The notes: generated by a model not told the origin, from the letters alone. Positions 32,988 to 41,404 are shown, counted from the first letter of the stretch. The stretch: DNA of 41,682 nt from Nitrospirota bacterium (GCA_023481175.1 JAMCWM010000054.1:1-41682), one strand, 5' to 3'. A program made the numbers and translations.

Positions 32988-34190
32988 GTGTCGACCATTT
33001 CCATAGAAGAGGCCATCGAACGCATCCGAAACGGCAAGATGATCATCCTCTCCGACGACGAGGATCGGGAAAACGAGGGGGATTTCGTCATTGCCGCCCA
33101 GTTTGCGACCCCCGAAGCCATCAATTTCATGGCCAAGTACGGCCGGGGACTGATCTGCATCACCCTGACCCAGGAGAAGGCCGAGTCCCTGCATCTCGAT
33201 CCCATGACCTCGGTCAACGAGGCCTCCTTCGGGACGGACTTCACCATCTCCGTCGACGCCAGGGAGGGGATCTCGACGGGGATCTCCGCCTTCGACCGCG
33301 CCCACACGATCCAGCTGATGGTCCGTCCGGAGGCCAGTCCCTCCGACCTGGTCCGGCCGGGCCACATCTTTCCGATCCGCGCCAAGCCGGGCGGCGTGCT
33401 CAAGCGCGCCGGCCAGACGGAGGGATCCGTCGACCTCGCCCGCCTGGCGGGCCTGATCCCGATGGGGGTCATCTGTGAAATCCTGAACGAAGATGGTACA
33501 ATGGCGCGTTTTCCCGACCTCCGGAAGGTCTCCGAGGAGCACGGCATCCCCATCGCCACCGTCCGGGACCTGATCGCCTACCGAAAGCGCGAGGAGAAGC
33601 TCGTGACCGAGGTGGCCTCCGCCGACCTGCCCACAGAGATCGGACACTTTCGGGCGGTCGTCTTCGAGGATGTCGTGGGGACGGGGCCTCACATCGCCCT
33701 CGTGAAGGGGGAGATCGACCGGGAGATTCCGGCCCTGGTCCGTGTCCATTCGAGCTGCGTCACCGGCGACATCTTCCATTCCCTCAGGTGCGATTGCGGC
33801 AGCCAGCTCGAGGAGTCCCTCCGGATGATCGAAAAGGAAGGGCGCGGCATCCTGCTCTACATGAACCAGGAAGGGCGCGGCATCGGACTGGCCAACAAGA
33901 TCAAGGCCTACCGCCTGCAGGAGCAGGGATACGACACGGTGGAAGCCAACCTGAAGCTCGGCTTCAAGGAGGATCTCCGGGACTACGGACTGGGAGCCCA
34001 GATCCTCTGTCATCTCGGGGCGTCGAAGCTCCTTCTGATGACCAACAATCCCCGGAAAATCGTGGGGCTCGAGGGGTATGGGCTGGAAATCGTCTCCCGT
34101 GTTCCCATCGAGATCCCCCCCCGGGAAACCAACAAGCGCTATCTCGCCACCAAGCGCGACAAGCTGGGGCACATCCTCAACAAGCTCTGA
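32988..34190 (+). CDS. ribBA: Bifunctional DHBP synthase / GTP cyclohydrolase II
   Basis: A 400-residue fusion for the first steps of riboflavin synthesis. The N-terminal RibB half (1-200) has [18 protein letters not shown] and [18 protein letters not shown] motifs ([15 protein letters not shown] here), making 3,4-dihydroxybutanone phosphate from ribulose 5-phosphate. The C-terminal RibA half has [20 protein letters not shown] with the three zinc cysteines, and [18 protein letters not shown] start at 32988, with GAAAGAGAG-type purine-rich sequence upstream. Followed by ribH after 20 bases. Confidence 0.97.
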   Translation: MSTISIEEAIERIRNGKMIILSDDEDRENEGDFVIAAQFATPEAINFMAKYGRGLICITLTQEKAESLHLDPMTSVNEASFGTDFTISVDAREGISTGISAFDRAHTIQLMVRPEASPSDLVRPGHIFPIRAKPGGVLKRAGQTEGSVDLARLAGLIPMGVICEILNEDGTMARFPDLRKVSEEHGIPIATVRDLIAYRKREEKLVTEVASADLPTEIGHFRAVVFEDVVGTGPHIALVKGEIDREIPALVRVHSSCVTGDIFHSLRCDCGSQLEESLRMIEKEGRGILLYMNQEGRGIGLANKIKAYRLQEQGYDTVEANLKLGFKEDLRDYGLGAQILCHLGASKLLLMTNNPRKIVGLEGYGLEIVSRVPIEIPPRETNKRYLATKRDKLGHILNKL

Positions 34191-34210
34191 GAGAGAGAAA
34201 GGACGGACGG

Positions 34211-34699
34211 GTGAAAATCGAGGAGATCGTTCCGGGAGCACCTCCGGCTTCGGGGTTCCGGTTTATGGTGGCGGTGGCCCGGTACAACAGTCTGGTGACG
34301 GACCGCCTCCTGGAGGGCGCCCTCGGCTCTTTCCGGAGTGCGGGAGACGAGATCTCCGAGGTCTCCGTGGTTCGAGTTCCGGGCGCCCTCGAGCTCCCCT
34401 TCGTGGTCCGCAAGGCGGTCGACGCCGGCTCCTGCGACGGGGTTCTGGCTCTGGGATGCGTCATCCGGGGCGAGACCGGCCATTACGAGGCCGTCGTCTC
34501 CGGGGTGACCGCGGGGCTTGGCCAGATCAACGCCGCCGGCCTCGTCCCGGTCGTCTTCGGAATCCTGACCACCGAGACCCTCCTCCAGGCCCTCGACCGG
34601 GTCGGGGGAAAATCGGGCCACAAGGGGGTGGAGGGAGCGGAGACCCTTCTTTCCATGGCCCGCCTCTCCCGGTCGCTCGCGGGAGGAGGGAGGCCGTGA
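34211..34699 (+). CDS. ribH: 6,7-dimethyl-8-ribityllumazine synthase
   Basis: A 162-residue lumazine synthase, joining the two products of RibBA-derived branches. FMVAVARYNSLVTDRLLEGA, VVRVPGALELPFVVRKAV and LGCVIRGETGHYEAVVSGVT are the family blocks with the catalytic His in GHYE. GTG 34211 has AAGGA eight bases upstream. The stop overlaps nusB by GTGA, the widespread ribH-nusB order. Confidence 0.96.
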   Translation: MKIEEIVPGAPPASGFRFMVAVARYNSLVTDRLLEGALGSFRSAGDEISEVSVVRVPGALELPFVVRKAVDAGSCDGVLALGCVIRGETGHYEAVVSGVTAGLGQINAAGLVPVVFGILTTETLLQALDRVGGKSGHKGVEGAETLLSMARLSRSLAGGGRP

Positions 34700-35247
34700 C
34701 ATCCCGGGAATCTCCCGCCGCCTCTCTTTCGCCGGGACGCCGCCGGGCCCTTCGCGCGGCACGCGCCAAGGTTCTCCAGCGTCTCTTCGCCGACGAATAC
34801 GAGACCTTCTCCCAGGAGGATCCGGTCCTTCGGGCGCTGATACGCTGGGAGGGCGAGGATGCCATGGCCAACGCCTTCGCAGACCGTCTTTACGCGGAAA
34901 TCCTTTTTCGCAGGGAGGAAATCGACCGGCGGATCGAAGAGCTCGCAAGAGGCTGGAGCCTCGGGAGACTCACCCGGATCGACCGGAACATTCTCCGGGT
35001 CGGCCTCTGCGAGATCCTCTTCGATCCCGGGATCCCCTTTCGCGTTTCGGTCGACGAAGCCCTCGATCTGGCACACCAGTTCTCGGAGCCCGAAGCGGTG
35101 GCCTTCATCAACGGCATTCTCCATGAGGCCGCCGTCCGGTATGCTCCTGACAAGGGGCCGTTCGCCCCTGCTCCCTCCGCGGCCGCCGGGACATCGGGGC
35201 GGACCGGGGGTGTCGCTCCGGCCTCCGGCCGGGAGGGCGGTTCTTGA
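34696..35247 (+). CDS. nusB: Transcription antitermination factor NusB
   Basis: A 183-residue NusB, which binds boxA RNA with S10 during rRNA transcription. The helical core is RRALRAARAKVLQRLFADEY and, at the C-terminal half, TRIDRNILRVGLCEILFDPG, then SVDEALDLAHQFSEPEAVAF and INGILHEAA. The last 35 residues are a low-complexity Ala/Pro/Gly extension not needed for the fold. GTG start overlapping ribH; its stop overlaps the next gene by TTGA. Confidence 0.94.
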   Translation: MTSRESPAASLSPGRRRALRAARAKVLQRLFADEYETFSQEDPVLRALIRWEGEDAMANAFADRLYAEILFRREEIDRRIEELARGWSLGRLTRIDRNILRVGLCEILFDPGIPFRVSVDEALDLAHQFSEPEAVAFINGILHEAAVRYAPDKGPFAPAPSAAAGTSGRTGGVAPASGREGGS

Positions 35248-35756
35248 CCCGCCACGCCGACGTCCATGCCAATGCGGGACTGTCGGGACTGGTGCTTTTG
35301 TGGGGAGAGCCGGTCTTTGGCCCCGACAGGCCGCTCCGGATCTTTCTCCAGCGTGTGGGCGCTCCCCTGGGGCCTTCCCTTCTCTGGCTCGACCACTGGT
35401 ATTCGGGGCTTGTGACCCGGACCCTGGCCCCGTTCTGGCGGGGTGAACGAACGGAGCTTCCTCCCTCCTTTCTCTTCGTTCCGGGAGAAGGCCCCTTTCC
35501 GTCGGGCTTTCTCATCCTTCCCTTCCGGCGGGGGGAGGCCCAGGATCTCGTCGCCCGTCTTTACGAGACGGTGGCCGGTCTTTCGGTCACGCCGGTCGTT
35601 CTGGACAGCGAATCCCTGGTCCCGGAGATCAGGCCCTTTGTCCCGGACGTCTCCCGAAACCTTCTCGACCGAAAGGATGTCCGTCTCTATGTCTCCGATC
35701 CTTCGGCCCATCCCGCCACCTATGGATGCTTCTCCTTCGCAGGAGTTTCGCCGTGA
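35244..35756 (+). CDS. Conserved-looking protein of unknown function between nusB and purB
   Basis: A 170-residue protein I do not recognise. It starts at TTG 35244 in a TTGA overlap with nusB, behind GGGAGG, and ends in a GTGA overlap with purB, so it is clearly a translated member of the operon. It has no signal peptide or membrane helix. Trp and aromatic residues are frequent near LLWLDHWYSGLVTRTLAPFW, and the second half has strand-like stretches (FLILPFRRGEA, LSVTPVVLDSESLVPEI, VRLYVSDPSAHPATYGCFSF). No catalytic motif is apparent. Confidence 0.7.
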   Translation: MTRHADVHANAGLSGLVLLWGEPVFGPDRPLRIFLQRVGAPLGPSLLWLDHWYSGLVTRTLAPFWRGERTELPPSFLFVPGEGPFPSGFLILPFRRGEAQDLVARLYETVAGLSVTPVVLDSESLVPEIRPFVPDVSRNLLDRKDVRLYVSDPSAHPATYGCFSFAGVSP

Positions 35757-37096
35757 TTGACCGATATTGCCGCGCGCCCATGAAGGGGCTGTTCGAGACG
35801 GAACACCGCCTCAAGACCTGGCTCCGGGTCGAACGGGAGGTGACCCGGGTGCTTGCCGAGAAAGGCTTCGTGGATCCCGAAGGGGCCCGGATCGTTCTCG
35901 AGACCCCCGTCAGTATCGACATTCCCCGCATGGAGGCGATCGAGGCCGAAACCCGGCACGATGTCATCGCCTTCCTGACGATGATCTCCGAGCAGATGCC
36001 GGAGAAGGGACGGGCGGTCCTCCACTATGGCCTGACCTCCTCCGACCTGGTCGACACCGCCCAGAATCTCCTCCTCTCCGACGCCCTCCACATCGTCACC
36101 GACGAGCTCCACCGCTTTGTCGCGATCCTCGAGCGCCAGGCCCGGGACCACCGCCACACCCTCATGGTGGGCCGGTCCCACGGGATCCACGGGGAGCCCA
36201 TCGTCTTCGGGATGAAGTTCCTCTCCTGGCTCTCCGAATTCCGGCGCCATCAGGAGCGCCTCCGTCGGGCCTGGGCCTCGATCCGGGTCGGAAAGCTCTC
36301 CGGAGCCATGGGAACGGCCGTGACCATCTCCCCGGAGGTCGAGGAGGAGATCCTGTCGGGGCTCGGGCTTTCCGTCGAGCCGGCGGCGACCCAGGTCGTT
36401 TCGCGGGACCGCCATGCCGAGCTTATGTCCGTTCTGGCCGGCATCGGGGCCTCCCTCGAGCGGGTGGCCGTCGAGATCCGCCACCTCCAGAGAACGGAGG
36501 TTCAGGAGGCGGAGGAGCCCTTCCGGCCGGGCCAGAAAGGCTCCTCCGCCATGCCCCACAAACGGAATCCCGTCGGATCGGAAAACATCACCGGCCTGGC
36601 CCGCCTCCTGCGTTCCTATGCCGTGGCGGCCCTCGAAAACGTGGCCCTCTGGCACGAACGCGACATCAGCCATTCCTCGGTGGAGCGGGTGATTCTTCCC
36701 GACGCCTTCTGCCTCGTCGACTACATGCTCGACCGGATGGGGACGATCCTCCGGGACCTGGTGGTCTATCCGGAGCGCATGCGCAAAAATCTCGAGGCCA
36801 CAGGCGGGCTCGTCTATTCCCAGAGCGTCCTTCTCGAACTCGTAAGGAACGGTCTTTCCCGGGAGGAGGCCTACCGGATCGTTCAGGACGCGGCCATGGC
36901 CACCTATCGCGAAGGGGGCCAGTTCCGGGAGCGTCTTCTGGTCCACCCGGATTTTCCGAAGGGGGATGAATGGGCGGGGTTTCTCTCGAAAGCCTTCGAT
37001 CCCGTCCGCTTTACTCACAATATCGAGGGAATTTACCGGCGGGTTCTGGGGGAATCCCCACGGCCGGAAGGAGATTCCCGGTCGGGAAAGGTCTGA
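35753..37096 (+). CDS. purB: Adenylosuccinate lyase
   Basis: A 447-residue fumarase-superfamily enzyme acting twice in purine synthesis (SAICAR and adenylosuccinate cleavage). VLHYGLTSSDLVDTAQNLLL, HTLMVGRSHGIHGEPIVFGM (catalytic His) and the signature GSSAMPHKRNPVGSENI are all present. AGGAG lies upstream of GTG 35753; the length and the N-terminus RYCRAPMKGLFETEHRL agree with the family. purC follows after 2 bases. Confidence 0.97.
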   Translation: MIDRYCRAPMKGLFETEHRLKTWLRVEREVTRVLAEKGFVDPEGARIVLETPVSIDIPRMEAIEAETRHDVIAFLTMISEQMPEKGRAVLHYGLTSSDLVDTAQNLLLSDALHIVTDELHRFVAILERQARDHRHTLMVGRSHGIHGEPIVFGMKFLSWLSEFRRHQERLRRAWASIRVGKLSGAMGTAVTISPEVEEEILSGLGLSVEPAATQVVSRDRHAELMSVLAGIGASLERVAVEIRHLQRTEVQEAEEPFRPGQKGSSAMPHKRNPVGSENITGLARLLRSYAVAALENVALWHERDISHSSVERVILPDAFCLVDYMLDRMGTILRDLVVYPERMRKNLEATGGLVYSQSVLLELVRNGLSREEAYRIVQDAAMATYREGGQFRERLLVHPDFPKGDEWAGFLSKAFDPVRFTHNIEGIYRRVLGESPRPEGDSRSGKV

Positions 37097-37098
37097 CA

Positions 37099-37827
37099 GT
37101 GCTGCAGCAGCCAGATGCCACGCTTTATGAAGGAAAGGCCAAGATTCTCTATGTCACCACAGATCCGAAGGTGGTCATCCAGGAGTTCAAGGACGACCTG
37201 ACTGCCTTCAATGCCCAAAAGAAGGGGACCTTTTTCGGCAAGGGAGCTCTCAATTGCCAGATTTCCGCGACCCTGTTCCGGCTTCTGGCCGAAAAGGGGG
37301 TTCCGGTGCACTTCCGGTCTCTCGATTCTCCCCGGAGAATGGTCATCGACAAGCTCGAGATGGTGCCCCTGGAGGTTGTGGTCAGAAACAGGGTGGCCGG
37401 TTCCCTGACCAGGAGGCTGGGGATTCCGGAGGGGGAGGAGCTCTCCTTCCCCGTCATCGAGTGGTATTACAAGCGGGACGATCTGGGCGATCCCATGGTC
37501 AACCGGGATCATATCCGGATTTTGAAGCTCGCCTCCGATGCGGTTCTGGACGAGATCCGGGTCCTGGCGCTCCGGACGAACGAGGTCCTTCTTCCCTTTT
37601 TCCGGGAGCGGGGGCTCACCCTGGTGGACATGAAGCTCGAGTTCGGGTGGAATTCGGGAGGGACCCTCGTCCTGGGCGACGAGATCGACGGGGATACCAG
37701 CCGCCTTTGGGATTCCGCCACCGGCGAGAAACTGGACAAGGACCGCTTCCGGCTGGATCTGGGGTCGGTCAAGGAAGGGTATGAAAAGATCTACGAAAGG
37801 GTGGTGGGCCATGCCGTCGAATCGTGA
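37099..37827 (+). CDS. purC: SAICAR synthetase
   Basis: A 242-residue phosphoribosylaminoimidazole-succinocarboxamide synthase, joining CAIR with aspartate. LYEGKAKILYVTTDPKVVI is the ATP-binding start, KLEMVPLEVVVRNRVAGSL and LTLVDMKLEFGWNSGG with LVLGDEIDGDTSRLWD are diagnostic. GTG 37099 begins two bases after the purB stop. It overlaps purS by 17 bases. Confidence 0.97.
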   Translation: MLQQPDATLYEGKAKILYVTTDPKVVIQEFKDDLTAFNAQKKGTFFGKGALNCQISATLFRLLAEKGVPVHFRSLDSPRRMVIDKLEMVPLEVVVRNRVAGSLTRRLGIPEGEELSFPVIEWYYKRDDLGDPMVNRDHIRILKLASDAVLDEIRVLALRTNEVLLPFFRERGLTLVDMKLEFGWNSGGTLVLGDEIDGDTSRLWDSATGEKLDKDRFRLDLGSVKEGYEKIYERVVGHAVES

Positions 37828-38083
37828 GGGATCTTCCCGGGTCAGGGTCACCATTCTCGTCCGTATCCGGGACGGGGTTCTCGATCCCCAGGGGGAGGCC
37901 GTCCGCCAGGCCCTTTCCGACATGGGACATTCCCAGGTCGAGGATGTGCGGATCGGGAAGGTGGTCGAGGTCGTCCTTCCCTCGGAGCCCGGTCTTCCCG
38001 AGAAGGCCCGGGAATGGTGCGACCGTCTTCTCGCCAACCCGGTGGTCGAGCGCTACGAGATCACCAGCATCGAACCGGTCTAA
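37811..38083 (+). CDS. purS: FGAM synthase subunit PurS
   Basis: A 90-residue PurS, the small subunit that joins PurQ and PurL in phosphoribosylformylglycinamidine synthase. VRVTILVRIRDGVLDPQGEA, VRQALSDMGHSQVEDVRIGK and LLANPVVERYEITSIEPV are typical. ATG 37811 lies inside purC; GGGTGG is upstream. purQ and purL, which often follow, are not here; the next gene is a heme membrane protein. Confidence 0.93.
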   Translation: MPSNREGSSRVRVTILVRIRDGVLDPQGEAVRQALSDMGHSQVEDVRIGKVVEVVLPSEPGLPEKAREWCDRLLANPVVERYEITSIEPV

Positions 38084-38131
38084 GGGGCTCCGACGCGTTC
38101 TTCCGCCGGCGCCGCGGGGAAAGGGGGGAAG

Positions 38132-39517
38132 GTGAACTCTGCACCTGGATTTTTCAGGCTCTGGATGGGCCGGGTCGTCTGGGGGCTGATCCTCACCGTC
38201 CCCCTTGGCGCGCTTTTCCTGGTTCTTCTCATGATCTCGGGCGAGCTTCGGGGCCTCGACCATGTCCGGATCGGAGTGGAAGCCGCCAACAGCCTGCTCG
38301 CCTCGGCCATGAAAGCGGGCAAGCCCGAATCCGTTCCCTTGGCCATCCGGCAAATGGGCTCCGCGACGGGGACGACCATCATTCTTTTCAGGAACGACGG
38401 GACGCCGGCCTTTTCCGACACCCGGGCCCTCGAACAGATCAAGGCCTACACCGCGATCCCGGACGAATGGAAGACCGCGCCCCATACCCCCAACCTTTTT
38501 CTCTGGCCTCCGTCCTCCCTGCCCTCTCCGCTGGTTCACGAGGTGGACCGCATTTTTTCGGTCCGCTCGGCCCATCTCGTGACGGATGACTCCGGTCGGG
38601 CGAGCCCCCTGGCCATGAACGGGGGGTATGCCGTCTGGACTTCGTCCATCCCCAACAGGACCTCCTGTGCCCGTTGCCACGGCTTTGACCGGGAAGTGCT
38701 AGGCCACTGGGTCGCCGTGGCCAAGATCGCCCCGTTCGCGAGTCCCCATGGCGGCCTTCTCTGGGGCTTCTGGCCTCTCCCCGGTGTCAACCAGAAGATC
38801 CTTTTCGCCGGGACCCTCTCGCTGGCCCTCTTTTCCGTTTTTATGGTCTCCCTTGCCGAGAGCTGGACTCTCCGGCGGGGATTGCGGGGAAAGAAGGAGA
38901 AGAAGGCGGACGGGAAAAAAGGCTCCGCGGGGGAGGAGAGCCCTTCTTCCGCCCGGGAGGCCGGGCCCTTGGGGGAGGGGCTCGAAGAGGAGACGACGGT
39001 CTCCCGTGAGGGATGGGAGGATCTTCACCGGAGGCTTGAGACCCTGGACGGGTCGATCCTCGCCCTGGCCGAGGAGATTCCGAGGTCGGGAGTCCTTCCC
39101 CAGAAGCATTCCGACGAGGTGATCGCCGTCCATGCCACACTGGGAGAACTCCTCTCCGACTGGAGCGACCGCTTCGAGCTTGCCCTTCAGGAGCTCGAGG
39201 CCCATCCGGCCCTGGCGTCGGATCCCGGTTTGGCGCGCTACTTGGAAAAGGCCCGGGAATTCCGGGCCCAGGCCGTCTCTCTTGCAGACATGGCGAGCCA
39301 GCAAACAGAGGACAAATCCTTCGGAGTTCTCAAGGCGCCCTTTTTCGAGGCTCTATCCGAGGATCAGAAAAATTGGACGGACCGCCTGAGAGCCGTTCTG
39401 GGACATCTCCATGCCGAAATCCGGGCCATGGAGGGAATCAGCAAGACAGGTCTTGCCAGAACCGAACCCCCGAAAGGGGAGGAAGCAACAGACAAGAAGG
39501 CGCGGACCGAGTCATAA
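38132..39517 (+). CDS. Membrane-anchored single-heme c-type protein (putative redox/ligand sensor)
   Basis: A 461-residue protein. Membrane helices lie at about 13-36 and 221-243; between them is an extracytoplasmic domain with one heme c site, SCARCHG (Cys179, Cys182, His183), resembling DUF3365/Tll0287-type heme sensor domains. The cytoplasmic part (245-461) is charged and helical (WEDLHRRLETLDGSILALAE; FELALQELEAHPAL) with a Lys/Glu-rich linker, but has no kinase, HAMP, GGDEF or methyl-accepting motif. A role as redox or gas sensor that passes a signal by protein contact is inferred. The GTG start at 38132 has AAGGGGGGAAG upstream. It follows purS by 48 bases and ends at a strong terminator. 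Confidence 0.8.
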   Translation: MNSAPGFFRLWMGRVVWGLILTVPLGALFLVLLMISGELRGLDHVRIGVEAANSLLASAMKAGKPESVPLAIRQMGSATGTTIILFRNDGTPAFSDTRALEQIKAYTAIPDEWKTAPHTPNLFLWPPSSLPSPLVHEVDRIFSVRSAHLVTDDSGRASPLAMNGGYAVWTSSIPNRTSCARCHGFDREVLGHWVAVAKIAPFASPHGGLLWGFWPLPGVNQKILFAGTLSLALFSVFMVSLAESWTLRRGLRGKKEKKADGKKGSAGEESPSSAREAGPLGEGLEEETTVSREGWEDLHRRLETLDGSILALAEEIPRSGVLPQKHSDEVIAVHATLGELLSDWSDRFELALQELEAHPALASDPGLARYLEKAREFRAQAVSLADMASQQTEDKSFGVLKAPFFEALSEDQKNWTDRLRAVLGHLHAEIRAMEGISKTGLARTEPPKGEEATDKKARTES

Positions 39518-39573
39518 GGACGCCCGGGGATCGTTGATTCGATCGGGAATGGGGCCCAGGCAAAGAGTCGACG

Positions 39574-39617
39574 GGAACGGGGAGGGAGGGTTCGCCTCCT
39601 CCCCGTTCCTTGTTTCC
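39574..39617 (+). terminator. Strong intrinsic terminator
   Basis: GGAACGGGGAGG (39574-39585) pairs with CCTCCCCGTTCC (39598-39609), extended by AGG/CCT past one bulged G, loop GTTCG, then TTGTTTCC. It closes the nadE-to-heme-protein direction and separates it from the structured RNA. Confidence 0.9.
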
Positions 39618-39639
39618 GGGACCTTAACGGGAGCCTATC

Positions 39640-40056
39640 GGAGGACTGTCAACTACCCTCCACTAAGCTGACGCTGTAGTGGGGGCTTGAGAATCCCGAC
39701 GCCTGAAGCATGGGAGCCGATCGGTCCACCGACTCCCTAAAAGAAGGGCAGGATCGACAAGCCGGGTTGACCAGACTAAGCCCGCTTGCGGGCTACGTTG
39801 CACACAGGTCGTCAAGACTCACTCCGGGGTGCTTCGAAAGCCCCGGACCCTGAAAGGTCGGGTTGCAGACAACCATAGGGTAAGGACGAAACGGATTCGA
39901 CCGCCGCAAAGCGGGAGCCGGTGTGCAACTTTGTCGAGGGGAGCCGCTTCGCAAGAAGCGCGTTACGGCCGCAAGGCCGGCGCTCGTAAGAGCAGAGTCG
40001 CAAGACCCGGCGGGTGGAAGGCCCGCTTCAAAGAGAAAGGAGAGCGCATTCCTCCC
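39640..40056 (+). ncRNA. Large structured RNA, HEARO/omega-RNA-like, without adjacent nuclease gene
   Basis: A gene-free stretch of 587 bases holds a dense set of helices. CCTCCACTA (39657-39665) pairs with TAGTGGGGG (39677-39685). AGCCCGC/GCGGGCT is at 39779-39794. GTTGCACAC (39797-39805) pairs with GTGTGCAAC (39921-39929), enclosing TCCGGGG/CCCCGGA (39823-39847) and GGTTG/CAACC (39861-39874). CCGC/GCGG follows, then three GNAA-loop hairpins in a row: CGCTTC-GCAA-GAAGCG (39945-39960), CGGCC-GCAA-GGCCG (39966-39979) and GCTC-GTAA-GAGC (39982-39993), then GCGGG/CCCGC (40010-40026). The opening CTGTCAACTACCC plus hairpin and the ending AAAGGAGAGCGCATTCCTCC resemble HEARO, the omega RNA scaffold of IscB. 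No iscB, isrB or tnpB frame follows. The structured nature is certain; the class is my best guess. Orientation follows from the resemblance. Confidence 0.72.
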
Positions 40057-40104
40057 GTTCCCTGACATAAAACCTCCAGGGAAGGGTATCCTGCGCAAAA
40101 ATAG

Positions 40105-41010
40105 ATGAAAAAACAGATCGATGGGGGCAAGACGCCCGTCCTCCTGTTCCACTGCGGGACGGGATCGACGATGTCGCCCGAGGGAGACGACTTTCTCGAG
40201 ACGATGTCGTCGGAGCTCGAAGAGCGGCTTCAAAATGGCGAGCCCGCATTGGATCTGGCGGTCCTGTGCGTGGAGAGGCTTGAGGCGTCGGGCCTTTACA
40301 ATGCCGGGAAGGGGGCCGTTCCCCAGTCCGACGGAGTGGTCCGTCGGGATGCGGGGGCGATGGACGGCCGGACCCTTGCGGCCCTGGGGATCAGCCAGGT
40401 GCGAGGAATCCCGGCCATGGCCCGCCTTGTCGAGGCCCTCCTGGGCCGGAGCGCTCACGTCCATCTTTCCGGAGCGATGGTGGAACGGTGGGCCAGACGC
40501 CATGGATGGGTCGTGGATGCGGCGGACGAGGCGGGAGATCCCACCCTCATCTGGGATAGATCCCCGGGACAGGCAGGGGAGGGGACGGTCGGGTGCGTCG
40601 TTCGGGATGGGCAGGGGGATCTTGCCGCCGTGACCTCGACAGGGGGCATCGGCCGGATGTGGCCGGGCCGGATCGGAGACAGCCCGATCGTGGGGGGCGG
40701 ATTCTATGCCGACAACGAGCAGGGAGCCATCTCCATGACCGGGGTGGGGGAGGCGATCATGAAGGCCGGTGGAGGGGCAGCCCTTCTGGCGCTTCTGGCG
40801 GGCTCTGGCGATCGGGACCCCAACGGGATCCTCATCGCCTTTTTCGACCGGATCCTTAAACGTTTTTCGGGAGAGGCCGGCGCAGTCGGGATCGATCGGG
40901 AGGGCCGGCCCTTTGCCGCCCACTCCTCCTCCCGCATGGTGCACGGTCTCATTTCAGAGGGGGTGCGCCAGACAAGCGAGACTGGCCCGGGTTTTTTCGG
41001 TCTTTTCTGA
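40105..41010 (+). CDS. Isoaspartyl peptidase / L-asparaginase (Ntn hydrolase)
   Basis: A 301-residue plant-type asparaginase precursor. It cleaves itself before a Thr that becomes the catalytic nucleophile: Thr161 in GEGTVGCVVRD. GLYNAGKGAVPQSDG, RRDAGAMDG, TSTGGIGRMWPGRIGDSPIV and GGGFYADN match the family. It hydrolyses isoaspartyl dipeptides or asparagine. The ATG at 40105 lies 49 bases after the end of the structured RNA, with no clear Shine-Dalgarno (AAAAATAG), so its expression may depend on the upstream element. A relative shorter than typical 320 residues. Confidence 0.92.
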   Translation: MKKQIDGGKTPVLLFHCGTGSTMSPEGDDFLETMSSELEERLQNGEPALDLAVLCVERLEASGLYNAGKGAVPQSDGVVRRDAGAMDGRTLAALGISQVRGIPAMARLVEALLGRSAHVHLSGAMVERWARRHGWVVDAADEAGDPTLIWDRSPGQAGEGTVGCVVRDGQGDLAAVTSTGGIGRMWPGRIGDSPIVGGGFYADNEQGAISMTGVGEAIMKAGGGAALLALLAGSGDRDPNGILIAFFDRILKRFSGEAGAVGIDREGRPFAAHSSSRMVHGLISEGVRQTSETGPGFFGLF

Positions 41011-41031
41011 GGAGATGCTCCGTCTGTGCCG

Positions 41032-41061
41032 TTGAGTTGGGGGCGACCCGGCCCTTATAAT
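41032..41061 (+). promoter_or_regulatory. Promoter of zinc-ribbon gene
   Basis: TTGAGT (41032-41037), an 18-base spacer and a perfect TATAAT (41056-41061), 77 bases before the ATG at 41138. Confidence 0.7.
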
Positions 41062-41137
41062 GAAGGGAGCTCCGATCCGGTGTCTCTCTCGCAAGCGAGG
41101 GGCCCTGAGGAATCCATCCATTTTCAGGAGAAACCCC

Positions 41138-41311
41138 ATGCCCCATCCCTTCTTTGATTATGATCCTGCCGAGGATATCGAAATTCCCTATGCCCAGCTC
41201 AAAACCGACGGCCCCGAGTGTCCCTTCTGCGGAGAAGCGACCCTCCTTGTCGACGGCGACTTCGTCTGTCTCGAATGCAACGGCGGATGGTATGGTCCGG
41301 AGGTGGGATGA
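41138..41311 (+). CDS. Small zinc-ribbon protein
   Basis: A 57-residue protein with two CxxC pairs, CPFCGEATLLVDGDFVCLEC, forming a zinc ribbon; the N-terminus is acidic (DYDPAEDIEIPY) and the end is NGGWYGPEVG. AGGAG eight bases before ATG 41138 decides the start over a longer frame from 41060. It has its own promoter. Similar tiny zinc ribbons bind nucleic acids or proteins; no specific role can be given. Confidence 0.75.
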   Translation: MPHPFFDYDPAEDIEIPYAQLKTDGPECPFCGEATLLVDGDFVCLECNGGWYGPEVG

Positions 41312-41334
41312 AGGCCGGATTGCGGGTCGCCGTC

Positions 41335-41363
41335 TTGACTTGGCCCGCCATCCTGCGTAACAT
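41335..41363 (+). promoter_or_regulatory. Promoter probably serving tRNA-Arg
   Basis: TTGACT (41335-41340), exactly 17 bases, TAACAT (41358-41363). The start would be near 41370, followed by a hairpin and then the tRNA at 41439. Confidence 0.55.
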
Positions 41364-41374
41364 CCATGGTCGTG

Positions 41375-41404
41375 AGGCCCCGGATTCCTTCGGGGCCTTT
41401 CCAT
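41375..41404 (+). terminator. Hairpin: terminator of zinc-ribbon gene or tRNA leader element
   Basis: AGGCCCCG (41375-41382) and CGGGGCCT (41391-41398) form a perfect 8-bp stem followed by TTCCATTC and, further on, T6. As a terminator it would stop zinc-ribbon transcription; but it also lies downstream of the promoter at 41335, so it may instead be a leader hairpin like that before tRNA-Ala. Confidence 0.6.

Noticed and set aside
39640..40056. RNase P RNA, tmRNA or group I intron as identity of the structured RNA
   Set aside because: The hallmark RNase P motifs, the tmRNA tRNA-like 3' end and group I core sequences were looked for and not seen.
39829..40944. Open frames inside and antisense to the structured RNA and asparaginase gene
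   Set aside because: Arg-rich composition is produced by the GC-rich hairpins; no protein family resemblance. The RNA structure explains the sequence better.
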